A DNA stretch of 64,000 bases, taken from Halorubrum sp. CSM-61. Lineage in GTDB: Archaea > Halobacteriota > Halobacteria > Halobacteriales > Haloferacaceae. Position 1 is the stretch's first letter. Every line of letters starts with the position of its first letter. The notes beneath the pieces were generated by a model. It searched no databases, had not been told where the DNA came from, and was given only the letters and a program-made list of their open reading frames with translations. The stretch spans positions 8,915 through 72,914 of the forward strand of contig NZ_RJJW01000011.1 in assembly GCF_003781945.1 (NCBI RefSeq). Direction: 5' to 3'. A program made the position numbers and the translations under genes. This document shows, in pieces, positions 8,491-16,451 of this stretch.

Positions 8491-9933
8491 CTACTCCTCG
8501 TCGAGCGTCCCGTTGAGCACCTTCGCGGCGACGAGTATCGGGTCCCACACCGGCGAGAAGGGCGGCGCGTACGCGAGGTCCAGGCGCTCGACTTCCGGAA
8601 CGGTCATGTCCGCCTCCAGCGCGGTCGCGAGCGTGTCGATCCGGATCGCGGCGCGGTCGGGCCCGACGATGCTCCCCCCGATGAGCCGCCCGGTGTCGCG
8701 GTCGGCGACGAGCGTCACGTCGGTCTCGGCCGCGCCCGGGTAGTAGCCCGACCGCGAGCCGGCGGTCACCGTCTCGCGGACCGGGTCGAACCCCGCCTCG
8801 CGGGCCGCCTCCTCCTCGATCAGTCCGACGCGACCGGCCTCCATGTCGAACGCCTTCACGACCGCGGTGCCCGCGATGTCGCCCGCGCGCGAGGGGTCGC
8901 CGGCGACGGTGGCGCCGACCGCCCGTCCGGCCCGGTTCGCGGTGAGCCCGAGCGGCACCCACGTCTCCTCGCCGGTGACGGCGTGGGTCGCGGTCGCGCA
9001 GTCGCCCGCGGCGTAGACGTTCCGCAGGCTCGTCTCACCGTACTCGTCCGTGCGGATCGCGCCGCCCTCGCCCGTCTCGATCTCGGTGCCGTCGAGGAGT
9101 TCGGTGTTCGGTCGGATCCCGACACCGACGACCGCGAGGTCGACGGGGAGCGTCTCGGGGCCGTCGCCGGCGTCGAACGCGATCCCCTCGATCCGGTCGT
9201 CGCCGACGAGCTCCTCGACGGGGGCGTTCGTGCGGACCGTCACGCCCTTCGCGTCCAGCTCGGCCTCGACGCGCTCGCCGACTGCCTCGCCGAAGTCAGA
9301 GAGGAGGTGACCCGATCGGTGGAACAGGTGCACGTCGAGCCCGCGCCCGACGAGCGCCTCGGCCATCTCGACGCCGACGTAGCCGCCGCCGACGATCGCC
9401 GCCGTCTCTGGGGCCGGCATCGCGGCGTTGCGCTCGACGCGCCCGCGGTCGACCGCGTCCACGTCGGCGCGGTCGGGGTCGTACGCGTTCGGCTCGGCGA
9501 TGTACGCGTCGATCGCGGCCGCGGCGTCCATGTCGTGGAGGGTGAAGGCGCCGTCCGGCCCGCGCACGTCGAAGGGGCCGGGGTCGGCGCGGCCGCCCGT
9601 GGCGACCAACAGGTCGTCGTAGTCCTGTTCGAGCCGCTCGCCCTCGGCCGTCTCGACGGCGACGGTCTTCGCGTCCGGGTCGACGCCGACGACCTCGCAG
9701 CCGCGCCGGAGGTCGATCCCGCGCTCGGCGACCTCGCTCGGCGACAGCGAGAGGAGGTCCGACATGCGCTCGACGCGCCCCTCGATGAAGTACGGCATCC
9801 CGCAGTAGGCGTAGGAGATCCACCGGCCCTTCTCGAAGACGACGACTTCGCGGTCGGGCGCCTCGCGGCGGAACTTGCTGGCCGCGCTCAGCCCGGCGGC
9901 GTCCGCACCGACGACGACGAACGGGTCGCTCAT
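8491..9933 (-). CDS. CoA-disulfide reductase / NADH oxidase-like flavoprotein
   Basis: A 480-residue member of the single-cysteine pyridine-nucleotide-disulfide oxidoreductases. The N-terminal FAD-binding motif is VVVGADAAGLSAASKFRR. The redox-active Cys44 lies in YAYCGMPYF, the pattern of CoA-disulfide reductases and NADH oxidases rather than two-cysteine reductases. A second dinucleotide fold starts at IVGGGYVGVEMAEAL, and VYAAGDCATA is the second FAD contact. The C-terminal 120 residues are the dimerisation domain. It is convergent with the coaD operon, eight bases away. A TATA-like ggtaaaaatcc lies near 9955. Bis-gamma-glutamylcystine reduction is a possible alternative role in haloarchaea. 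Confidence 0.85.
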   Translation of the reverse strand: MSDPFVVVGADAAGLSAASKFRREAPDREVVVFEKGRWISYAYCGMPYFIEGRVERMSDLLSLSPSEVAERGIDLRRGCEVVGVDPDAKTVAVETAEGERLEQDYDDLLVATGGRADPGPFDVRGPDGAFTLHDMDAAAAIDAYIAEPNAYDPDRADVDAVDRGRVERNAAMPAPETAAIVGGGYVGVEMAEALVGRGLDVHLFHRSGHLLSDFGEAVGERVEAELDAKGVTVRTNAPVEELVGDDRIEGIAFDAGDGPETLPVDLAVVGVGIRPNTELLDGTEIETGEGGAIRTDEYGETSLRNVYAAGDCATATHAVTGEETWVPLGLTANRAGRAVGATVAGDPSRAGDIAGTAVVKAFDMEAGRVGLIEEEAAREAGFDPVRETVTAGSRSGYYPGAAETDVTLVADRDTGRLIGGSIVGPDRAAIRIDTLATALEADMTVPEVERLDLAYAPPFSPVWDPILVAAKVLNGTLDEE

Positions 9934-10031
9934 GGACGGATCGACGGCAAGGGGTGGTAAAAATCCACGCCGGGGGTGCGACGCGCGCGCGCCGACGGAA
10001 CGGGGAGTCGGCTACGCCTGAGAGGGGCCGG

Positions 10032-10481
10032 CTACGTCTCGTCGTCGCCGTCGTCCCGCAGTCGCGACAGCGTCTCCCGGGCGTTCTCGACGGCGGCCTC
10101 CTTCTTCGCGGGGTACGCCTCGACCTTCGCGCGGACGGTGATCCCGGGACCGAGCCGGACCTCGCCGCGGAACGCGGCCTGCTTGTCGACGCGGAGGAAC
10201 AGCGCGCAGTTGTCGTCGACCCGCTGGTCGAGCTCGTCGATCACGCGGTCGACCTCGTCGAGCCCGGAGAGCCGGTCGAGGACGTGTCGCATCCCGTCGG
10301 CGTTCTCGACGCGGGCCGAGAGCACGACGATCCGGTCGCCGTGGTGGCCGACGTTCTCGACGCGGTCCAGCTCGGCGTCCTCGGGGAGGAACGTGCGGAG
10401 GGCGTCGGCGACCCGCTTCTCGTCCTCGGTGGCGTACGCGAACGCCCGGAGGTCGACGTAGTGGAAGGGGACTTTGGCCAT
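10032..10481 (-). CDS. RNA-binding protein, PF01877/exosome-associated type
   Basis: A 149-residue protein beginning MAKVPFHYVDLRAFAYATED, which matches the archaeal family of small RNA-binding proteins with a dsRBD-like fold (PF01877; COG1325, once called a predicted exosome subunit). The block GHHGDRIVVLSARVEN and the C-terminal alpha-beta units (CALFLRVDKQAAFRGEVRLG) support this. It is cytoplasmic. It is 21 bases downstream of the DUF1918 gene and probably in one operon with it. Its precise RNA target is unknown. Confidence 0.82.
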   Translation of the reverse strand: MAKVPFHYVDLRAFAYATEDEKRVADALRTFLPEDAELDRVENVGHHGDRIVVLSARVENADGMRHVLDRLSGLDEVDRVIDELDQRVDDNCALFLRVDKQAAFRGEVRLGPGITVRAKVEAYPAKKEAAVENARETLSRLRDDGDDET

Positions 10482-10502
10482 GCGGGTCGGGAAGGGGGTC
10501 GG

Positions 10503-10691
10503 TTACTCCTCGCTCTCGACGGCGTCGAGGGCGTCCTCGGGGACGCCGGTCTCCTGCCCGTCCTCGAAGCTGACCGTGTAGGTCGCGTCACCGAACATCG
10601 TCTCCATGACCTGCGTGATCGTGCCCGTCTCGCCGTCGTACTCGCTGTGTTTGTCGTGGAGAACGACCTCGTCTTCCTTCTCGAAGCTCAT
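10503..10691 (-). CDS. Small DUF1918-like SH3-fold protein
   Basis: A 62-residue protein (MSFEKEDEVVLHDKHSEYDG, then GTITQVMETMFGDATYTVSF). The alternation of strands and the short basic/acidic turns fit an SH3-like barrel such as DUF1918 or a KOW-type fold. A TATA box (cttaaaa, about 10714-10720, reverse strand) lies 25 bases before the ATG, supporting a leaderless transcript that continues into the RNA-binding protein gene. The function is unknown; a nucleic-acid-binding role is only suggested by the neighbour. Confidence 0.75.
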   Translation of the reverse strand: MSFEKEDEVVLHDKHSEYDGETGTITQVMETMFGDATYTVSFEDGQETGVPEDALDAVESEE

Positions 10692-10785
10692 GCGTCATCC
10701 TTCCGCTGGCACGCTTAAAAGCGCCCGGATTCGCGGTGATCGGGGGCGACGTCGGCGGGGAGTGAGACGCCGATGCTCGATCCCC

Positions 10786-11367
10786 TCACCACGCCGCCAG
10801 AATCGCCGCCCCGAGCGACACAGTCAAGACGACGACGACGGCGGCCGTGACGACGGCGCTGTCGAGCGCGAGCGCGAGGGCGACCCCGGCGGCGAGCGCG
10901 AGGAACGCGGCGATCGCCCCGGGGACGCCGCCCCGCTCGATCAGCCGCTCGACCGCGTTCGCCGCGCGCTGAGACGGCGGGACCTCCGGCGGGCGCTCCG
11001 GCGGCTTCGCGAACGCCTCGTCGACCGCGACCTCCTCGGAGACGGCGTCCTCGGGCGGCTCGATCCGGACGTCGACGTACCGGGTCTCGGAGCCGTAGCC
11101 GGTGACGATCTTCAGCTTCCCGCGGACCGGCTCCGTCACGTCGCCGACGGAGACGTGGACGTGTCTCGTGGCCTCGTCGTCGACGAAGTGGTTCGTCTCG
11201 TCGACCGAGACGACCCGGTCGAGGTCGTCGTCGAAGTGCAGGTGGACGTGCGTGGAACGGCCCTCGTTCTCGAGCGCGACGGCGAACGGACCCGTGGTCT
11301 CGAACCGAGCGGGCGCCCCGATCGAGTGGACCGCGTCCCCGTTCAGTTCGACGGAGAGTGTCGACAC
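10786..11367 (-). CDS. Conserved haloarchaeal protein with C-terminal membrane anchor
   Basis: A 193-residue protein. Residues 1-110 form a beta-rich soluble domain (MSTLSVELNGDAVHSIGAPA, with the HVHLHFDDDLDRVVSVDE and RHVHVSVGDV strands). Residues 145-193 hold two hydrophobic helices ending in VVLTVSLGAAILAAW, which would anchor it as a tail protein. No signal peptide is present, so the soluble part should be cytoplasmic. I do not know a function. It stands alone on the minus strand. Confidence 0.7.
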   Translation of the reverse strand: MSTLSVELNGDAVHSIGAPARFETTGPFAVALENEGRSTHVHLHFDDDLDRVVSVDETNHFVDDEATRHVHVSVGDVTEPVRGKLKIVTGYGSETRYVDVRIEPPEDAVSEEVAVDEAFAKPPERPPEVPPSQRAANAVERLIERGGVPGAIAAFLALAAGVALALALDSAVVTAAVVVVLTVSLGAAILAAW

Positions 11368-11461
11368 GTTCGGGTCGACGTACTCACACTAAAAAAAGAT
11401 GCAGTACGGAACGGGGTGCGTTCCGCGCGGGACGAAGTGGTGAGAGAGGAGAGCGCGCGTC

Positions 11462-11656
11462 CTACGCCGCCGCCTCCTCGCGCATGTCCGGCGGGAGGAG
11501 ATTCGGGATGCCGTCCTCGATCGGGTAGGTCTCGCCGCACTCGGTGCAGGTGAGCGTCCCCGCGAGGATCTCTTCGTCGTCTCGCTCGTCGACGTCGAGG
11601 TCCAGGTCGGCCTTGTCGAGCGGGCAGCAGACGACGTCCATCAGGGATTCCTTCAT
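11462..11656 (-). CDS. trm112: Trm112-like methyltransferase activator
   Basis: A 64-residue zinc-binding protein: Cys10/Cys11 in DVVCCPLDKADL and Cys37/Cys40 in LTCTECGETYPI, with the conserved PIEDGIPNLLPP tail. This is the Trm112/YcaR-type fold (DUF343), which in archaea and eukaryotes activates several tRNA, rRNA and release-factor methyltransferases. Start ATG 11656 gives the standard N-terminus; the frame stays open far upstream without meaning. A TATA-like gataaaaaagc lies at about 11667-11680. It is divergent from the RNase P protein gene and close to a tRNA methyltransferase. Confidence 0.88.
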   Translation of the reverse strand: MKESLMDVVCCPLDKADLDLDVDERDDEEILAGTLTCTECGETYPIEDGIPNLLPPDMREEAAA

Positions 11657-11787
11657 GCCGCGTCGTTCGCGCGGACCGATAAAAAAGCGTGCGGGTTGGC
11701 GGGCGCGGCGGGACGGGGACTTCCGGACCGTCCAGCGGTTCACGCTCGATGGCAACGACTTTGCCGATTCGTCACGCCCGACGAGGT

Positions 11788-12066
11788 ATGGGGATCCCGT
11801 CGGAACGGATCGACCGGCTGTTCGCGCTCGCCCGCGAGGCCGTCGTCGACGACGAGTACGACCGCGCGCGGGAGTACGTCGCGCTCGCTCGTCGGATCGC
11901 GGAGCGGAACCGCTGCGGCGTCCCCGCCGAGTTCTCGCGGAAGACCTGCGGCGACTGCGGCGTCTACCTCCGCCCGGGGAAGACGAGCCGCGTCCGGCTC
12001 CGACCCGGACGAGTGGTCGTGCGGTGTCGCGAGTGCGGGTCGACCGCGCGGTACCCCTTCGAGTGA
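11788..12066 (+). CDS. rnp4: RNase P protein component 4 (Rpp21 homolog)
   Basis: A 92-residue protein of archaeal RNase P, which trims the 5' leader of pre-tRNAs. The N-terminal half is two helices (ERIDRLFALAREAVVDDEYD, then YVALARRIAERNRCGVP). The zinc ribbon has Cys54-x2-Cys57 (CGDCGVYLRPG) and Cys80-x2-Cys83 (CRECGSTARYPFE). Start ATG 11788 was chosen because it gives the family length; the upstream in-frame start at 11689 would add an unrelated arginine-rich segment. The next gene is a tRNA methyltransferase 76 bases downstream. Confidence 0.9.
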   Translation: MGIPSERIDRLFALAREAVVDDEYDRAREYVALARRIAERNRCGVPAEFSRKTCGDCGVYLRPGKTSRVRLRPGRVVVRCRECGSTARYPFE

Positions 12067-12142
12067 CCGACCGCGGCCCTCCCCCACTGCAACGGACCGC
12101 GAAAGCGTCAGCGTTTATGGCTCGCCCCGCCTCCTCGCGACA

Positions 12143-13132
12143 ATGAGCGTCCCCTGCGTCGCGGTCGAGCGCGAGCGCGGCGAGGCCGTCCGCGAGCGGC
12201 TCGCCGACGCCGACGCCCTCGACGGCGACCACGAGATCTCGGTCGACGGCGACACGATCTACATTCCCGTCGTTGACCCCGAGGCGGTCCCCGGTGACCT
12301 CGCGGCGACGATCGTCGAGCGCGACGCCGACGAGCGCGACCGACCGCGGACCCCGGCCGCGATCCTCGGCTACGAGCCCTCGCTGGAGCGGCTCGGCGAC
12401 ATCGTCATCGTCGACGAGGACGACGACGAGCGCGCCCGCGAGATCGCCGACGCCGTGATGGCCTCCGACGTGCCCTGCGAGACGGTGCTCAACCGGGCCT
12501 CGCCGATCGAGGGCGAGCTTCGCGTCCGCCGCTGGGACGTGCTGGCGGGGACCGGCACCGAGACGGTCCACCGCGAGTACGGCCACGAGTTCCTGCTTGA
12601 CGTGGCCGAGGTGTACTTCTCCCCGCGGCTCGCCACCGAGCGTCACCGCGTGATCGAGCAGGCCGACGCGGGCGAGACCGCGATCGACATGTTCGCCGGC
12701 GTCGGCCCCTACGCGGTCCCGATGGCGACCCGTGGCGCCGACGTCGTCGCCTGCGATCTCAACGACCGCGCGATCGAGTACCTCCGGGAGAACGCCGAGC
12801 GCAACGGCGTCGCCGACCGCGTGACCGCGATCGCCGGCGACGCGCGGGAGATCGCCGACGAGCACGCCGACACCGCCGACCGGCTCGTGATGAACCTCCC
12901 GCACTCCGCGGGCGAGTTCCTCGACACGGCCGTTCGGCTGGCGGGCGACGACTGCGTCGTTCACTACTACGACATCCAACACGAGGACGACCCGTTCGGT
13001 CCGGGAACGCGGGCGATCCGCGAGGCCGCAGGCGACGCGTACGACGCGACCGTCGAGACCGAGCGCGTCGTCCGGTCGTACGCGCCACACGAGTACAACG
13101 TCTGTCTGGACGTTCGACTCACGCGGGCGTGA
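12143..13132 (+). CDS. trm5: Trm5-type tRNA (guanine37-N1)-methyltransferase
   Basis: A 329-residue SAM-dependent methyltransferase of the Trm5/TYW2 family. Residues 1-100 are an N-terminal domain. The family block HEFLLDVAEVYFSPRLATER is present at about residues 150-170. It is followed by the SAM-binding motif DMFAGVGPYAVPMA, the acidic ACDLNDRAIEYLREN and the catalytic-loop motif MNLPHSAGEFLD (NLP in Trm5). It methylates G37 next to the anticodon, or acts in wyosine synthesis if it is a TYW2 paralogue; NLP favours Trm5. A TATA-like gtttatgg lies about 30 bases before the ATG. Confidence 0.87.
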   Translation: MSVPCVAVERERGEAVRERLADADALDGDHEISVDGDTIYIPVVDPEAVPGDLAATIVERDADERDRPRTPAAILGYEPSLERLGDIVIVDEDDDERAREIADAVMASDVPCETVLNRASPIEGELRVRRWDVLAGTGTETVHREYGHEFLLDVAEVYFSPRLATERHRVIEQADAGETAIDMFAGVGPYAVPMATRGADVVACDLNDRAIEYLRENAERNGVADRVTAIAGDAREIADEHADTADRLVMNLPHSAGEFLDTAVRLAGDDCVVHYYDIQHEDDPFGPGTRAIREAAGDAYDATVETERVVRSYAPHEYNVCLDVRLTRA

Positions 13133-13693
13133 GATACGGTTTCTAGCGGTGAATGCGCTCCTCGGCGGGAGATAACCACAGCGTGACCGCCGTCCCGCCC
13201 GGAACGTCGACGGGTCGGGACGGCTGCGGGCCCGTCACATGACAAGAGTCCACGGCCGCGAGGCGGTCGGGGCCAGAGGCGATTTCGCGCTTGGCACGTC
13301 GGAGACGTGAGCTACACGCGGACCGTATCGGATCGCTTTCAGGGGTGACTGCCGCGCCGGGTCGCGGTGGGGGTCGCGACCGACGAGACGAGCGACGCCC
13401 GGTACGGGCTCCGACCGGGCAGGCACCGTCGGGGGAGTCGATCCCCGCCGTCGCGGCACGCGATCGGTGCGATCACGTCTCAATCGAAGTTCGAACACGT
13501 ATATATGCTTTTTCCTTATATACTTGTGACGATCGGTGAGAACCTGCACTGATTCAGACGATATTATTCATATTTCGAAACAGACGTGAATAGCTTCGTC
13601 GCCGAGATCGAGAAACGGAGGCGACCGATGTCGCGTGATCTCGCGGACCGTTTCGGAACCCTTATTTTTCCGTTCGGAAATGGTAATACGCGT
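13133..13693. other. Gene-free stretch before tRNA-Thr
   Basis: No convincing gene in 561 bases. The first 350 bases are GC-rich. A minus-strand frame reading VPGGTAVTLWLSPAEERIHR ends near 13144 and could be the tail of a lost gene, but this is weak. From about 13490 the sequence turns AT-rich with two TATA-like words (gtatatatgc and ccttatatac, 13498-13526) that face no visible gene. The tRNA promoter (cttatttttcc, about 13661-13671) lies at the end. Confidence 0.5.
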
Positions 13694-13766
13694 GCCGGGG
13701 TAGCTCAGCTGGCAGAGCGATTCCTTCGTAAGGAATAGGTCGAGGGTTCAAATCCCTCCTCCGGCT
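13694..13766 (+). tRNA. tRNA-Thr(CGT)
   Basis: A complete 73-base cloverleaf. The acceptor stem GCCGGGG pairs with CTCCGGC (one G-T pair), D stem GCTC/GAGC, anticodon stem ATTCC/GGAAT with loop TTCGTAA (anticodon CGT, reading ACG threonine codons), and T stem GAGGG/CCCTC with loop TTCAAAT. The discriminator base is T, as expected for archaeal threonine tRNAs, and CCA is not encoded. No intron. Decayed, lower-GC DNA starts immediately after it, a common pattern where integrating elements used a tRNA end. Confidence 0.95.
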
Positions 13767-13792
13767 TACACTGTTTCCTTTACAATCCCGTA

Positions 13793-14204
13793 GTGGAACG
13801 GTTCCTGGATGTTCGGGAACTGACCGTCATCGTCTCCGATCCCTCGGTCGTCGGAACTATCGTCCCACCGACCGCCGACAGCGTGTTCGCGGCGAAGTAC
13901 CCTCGCCCTCGACCGCGACGGGGCCGTCGTGGTCACGGCCGATGGCACCATCCACGAGCAGATGGTACGACTCAAAGATCTCCCCGAAGAGAAGCGCTGT
14001 TTCGCAGACGGAAGCAGAAAGATCACATACGGCGACTGGATGGGAGCCCGCCACATGAGCGCCCTGGAAACGTCCCTCCGAGAAGAGGTCGTGACGACAA
14101 TCACCCTCAGTGGAGAAACGGGCCGTGTGACCCGCTTCCACAACGGTGAGTACACGACCTCCCCGCGAGAAGAGTTAGGTGCGGAGTGGCGGGGAAGGAA
14201 CTAA
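13793..14204 (+). pseudogene. Truncated, frameshifted diadenylate cyclase (DacZ/DisA-N domain) remnant
   Basis: Two reading frames together recall the DAC domain that makes cyclic di-AMP. The first frame (13793 on) gives LTVIVSDPSVVGTIVPP and ends at AKYP. After a shift of one frame near 13900-13910 the second gives LALDRDGAVVVTADGTI, containing the catalytic DGA, and then MGARHMSALETS, containing the RHxxA element, followed by ITLSGETGRVTRFHNGE. The N-terminal part of the protein is missing. The known family signature is DGA plus RHR; here the third RHR position is Met. A functional dacZ elsewhere would be expected because it is essential in Haloferax. Confidence is good for homology and good for non-function. 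Confidence 0.65.
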
Positions 14205-14317
14205 GCGACCAACCCACGGTGTGCGGTTGATCCATATCGGGGCCGAAGCGGGTCAACGCTCCAGCCGAAGCTCACGGCCGAGGTGTCTATTTGACTATCC
14301 CTCACGTACAGCTCCCT

Positions 14318-14749
14318 ATGGAGCACGTCGAATACGTATACACTAGCGGAATGACCGAGTCCGATATTGATGACCGCCTTCGAGCAGGCGAACACGGTGT
14401 CCTCGGATTGGCGGCGGACAACGAAGCGTACGCGATTCCACTGAGCTATCACTACGACGGCGACCGGTTCCTTCTTCGAGTGAGCGAGCACGACGACGAT
14501 AGCGAGAAGGGCAGATTCCTCAAGACGACCGAGACCGCCACGTTCGTGTGTTACGAGGCGTCAACGGACGAGTCGTGGAGTGTCCACGTTCGAGGACCGA
14601 TCCAGAGATGGAAAGGTAACGTCGATGAGACCACACTCAATGAGTGGTTTCAGCCGTTTCGACTGTTCGACGAAGCGGTCGAGGGCGTGGGATTCTCCCT
14701 CTATGAGCTTGGGATGGAGGCCGTCGTCGGTCGGGAAACAGCCGAGTAG
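14318..14749 (+). CDS. Pyridoxamine 5'-phosphate oxidase-like flavin protein
   Basis: A 143-residue protein of the split-beta-barrel flavin family. The pattern GEHGVLGLAADNEAYAIPLS (nucleotide-binding first strands), YHYDGDRFLLRVSEHDDDSE, KTTETATFVCYEAS and WSVHVRGPIQRWKG is typical of the haloarchaeal paralogues annotated as pyridoxamine 5'-phosphate oxidase family. The cofactor could be FMN, F420 or haem. Start ATG 14318 was preferred to TTG 14291 because it gives the usual N-terminus. It appears intact although it is flanked on both sides by broken genes. Confidence 0.75.
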   Translation: MEHVEYVYTSGMTESDIDDRLRAGEHGVLGLAADNEAYAIPLSYHYDGDRFLLRVSEHDDDSEKGRFLKTTETATFVCYEASTDESWSVHVRGPIQRWKGNVDETTLNEWFQPFRLFDEAVEGVGFSLYELGMEAVVGRETAE

Positions 14750-15039
14750 CCAGCTCACCAGACGTCGATGAGAGGCGCTTTGCTACCCCAAGCCAGCAAC
14801 CTCGAACCAGTCGCTACCAGAGACGTAGTATGTATAGTATGGGAGATGCCCTGAACAAGCAAGTCGACAAAGACTTCCATGGAGTTGTCGAGTCGGACGT
14901 CCAAGCGACGTTGTAGGAGAAACTCGAACTCGGCGTACTCCTCCTGATGACATACGATCGCAGGCAGTCCGGACCGTCGAATAGTTGACTTAGCTGCCCA
15001 GCCAAGGAATTCACTGGGAACGCCCCGAACACAGAGACT
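14750..15039. other. Decayed intergenic stretch
   Basis: No gene can be supported in 290 bases of unusually low GC for this genome. A minus-strand frame stays open across it and into the antisense of the following gene (reading SEFLGWAAKSTIRRSGLPAI and similar). It has no recognised homology or start signal, so it may be a remnant of a lost gene. Confidence 0.4.
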
Positions 15040-16040
15040 ATGTTTAAAAATCGATCCGAGGCCGGCCAGCAGCTCGCTGATATTCTCGACGATCACGATA
15101 CCGAGGCAGACATTGTGCTGGCGATCCCTCGCGGAGGACTCCCGATTGGGCGGATCGTTGCGGATAGCCTTGACGTCCCGTTCGATATCGTGTCTGCTCG
15201 AAAAATCGGAGCGCCGCAGAATTCGGAACTCGCCGTTGGTGCCGTCGCTAGTGACGGGACGGTGTGGCTGAATGAATCGCTGATCGACGAGCTGGAGCTC
15301 GAGGACACGTACCTGGAAGACCAGATCGAACACCAGCGCCAAGCCGCCCTCGACAAGATAAAGCGATACCGTGGAGATCGACCGCCAGTAGAGTACAGCG
15401 GAAAAACGGTACTTATCGTCGACGACGGTGTTGCAACGGGCGCGACAACCATCGCATGCATTAGACAGATCAAGAACGCAGGTGCCGAGCGCGTGATTCT
15501 CGCCATCCCGGTCGCCCCCCCGGATACGATTGAAAAACTCCAGTCAGAAGCTGATGAATTGACATCCTCTCCGCCCTGAAGGGCGAAGATTCCCACGGCC
15601 CCGAACCGCTGGTTTGGGGTGTTTACGGTTTGTAGCTGTCCCGGTGACCGCCACTGGCTGTGCCAATCAGCCGGTACTCCTATCCCGGTATGGGATTCAG
15701 AGGTACTTCTTACTGTACCCGAACACTACAACAGAAAGGGTGCTTTCTGTGTGTGGTCGGGAATCCCGATATTGTCCGATTAAGTGGGCGGATAGACCGC
15801 CTCGGATAACTATTAATACAACGATCACTCAGTTAAAACACCCGACCAGAAGTTCGTGGTTGCTGGAGAGAATTGTCGGATTCATCCCCGCGCTGAAGCG
15901 CGAGGCTTTCTCCTTGATTCTCCGTAATCTGTGTCGAATCCCCACCGCACTTTAGAGCGGTGGGCCAGTTCTACGAGTCGTTCGAGCAGGTTTCCGATGA
16001 CCGAGCGAAATCCTATCTCGACAGCACCGAAGGGCGTTAA
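15040..16040 (+). pseudogene. Phosphoribosyltransferase gene split by an inserted element
   Basis: The 5' part (15040 to about 15560) encodes a COG1926-type phosphoribosyltransferase: IVLAIPRGGLPIGRIVAD, VSARKIGAPQNSELAVGAVA and the PRPP motif VLIVDDGVATGATT. The protein then leaves the family sequence after EADEL and stops at 15577-15579. The expected C-terminal end, AVGQFYESFEQVSDDRAKSY, reappears in an open frame at 15957-16040, followed by a stop. The intervening roughly 395 bases are a hairpin-ended insertion. About ten codons of the original gene seem lost at the junction. The truncated 179-residue product might still fold, but the native gene is interrupted. Confidence 0.8.
15561..15956. 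mobile_element. MITE-like element with IS200/IS605-type hairpin ends
   Basis: The left end reads TTGACATCCTCTCCGCCC and forms the hairpin CCGCCCTGAAGGGCG. The right part holds a hairpin CCCCGCGCTGAAGCGCG followed by ctttctccttg, and then a further hairpin CCCACCGC/GCGGTGGG. Such hairpins flank TnpB-type (IS1341/IS605) elements in haloarchaea. The roughly 395-bp interior has many stops and no tnpA or tnpB, so the element is non-autonomous. No target duplication is visible, as expected for this family. It interrupts the phosphoribosyltransferase gene. Confidence 0.6.
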
Positions 16041-16451
16041 TGGTGACGCTCAATTTGCGAACTTTTGGGGGTACCTACCGAAGTCGAGATCCCCTTCGGA
16101 GATCGTAGCACCGTCTCACGCCCGCATGGCTACTGGACAGGAACACTTCGGGTGATCATTCGTCTTGAGCGGTACTCGATCTCGCGGCCCGCTGAGGAAG
16201 TACACGGATAGGACGTTCGGGAACCGACCCGCTTTCGTCGTTATTTTGGAATTAATGCAGTATAGCGGGGCTGAAAGCACGGTTCAGGGGATTTATAAGA
16301 GAAGATATAGGAATATTCGAGCTTATTTTCACGTAGTAAAGAATATAAGTAAAGACAAAGTTACCCCTGGTATGAAGTTCGTAACCGAACCGAAGACGAG
16401 GGGTAACGAGTGCTTTACTCACGCGATCGACGCCGTTCGAGGGGATAACCG
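16041..16451. other. AT-rich leader region before the Gfo/Idh gene
   Basis: No gene is supported. A plus-strand frame at 16072-16210 reads VPTEVEIPFGDRSTVSRPHG and stops, possibly a remnant of the gene that once followed the phosphoribosyltransferase. From about 16285 the DNA is AT-rich, with TATA-like gatttataag and gaatataagt. An inverted repeat follows at 16360-16407. Confidence 0.45.
16360..16407. promoter_or_regulatory. Inverted repeat GTTACCCCT/AGGGGTAAC upstream of Gfo/Idh gene
   Basis: GTTACCCCT at 16360-16368 and its exact complement at 16399-16407 are separated by 30 bases. The second arm ends 45 bases before the ATG at 16452. It could be a pair of operator half-sites or an RNA hairpin in the leader. 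Confidence 0.4.

Noticed and set aside
13133..13693. Possible remnant of a signalling gene (VPGGTAVTLWLS frame)
   Set aside because: The frame is short, lacks a start and the similarity is too weak to name.
14755..15342. Minus-strand frame of 195 codons overlapping the phosphoribosyltransferase gene
   Set aside because: Half of it is antisense to a clear gene, and the rest has no recognised family or promoter; at best a remnant.
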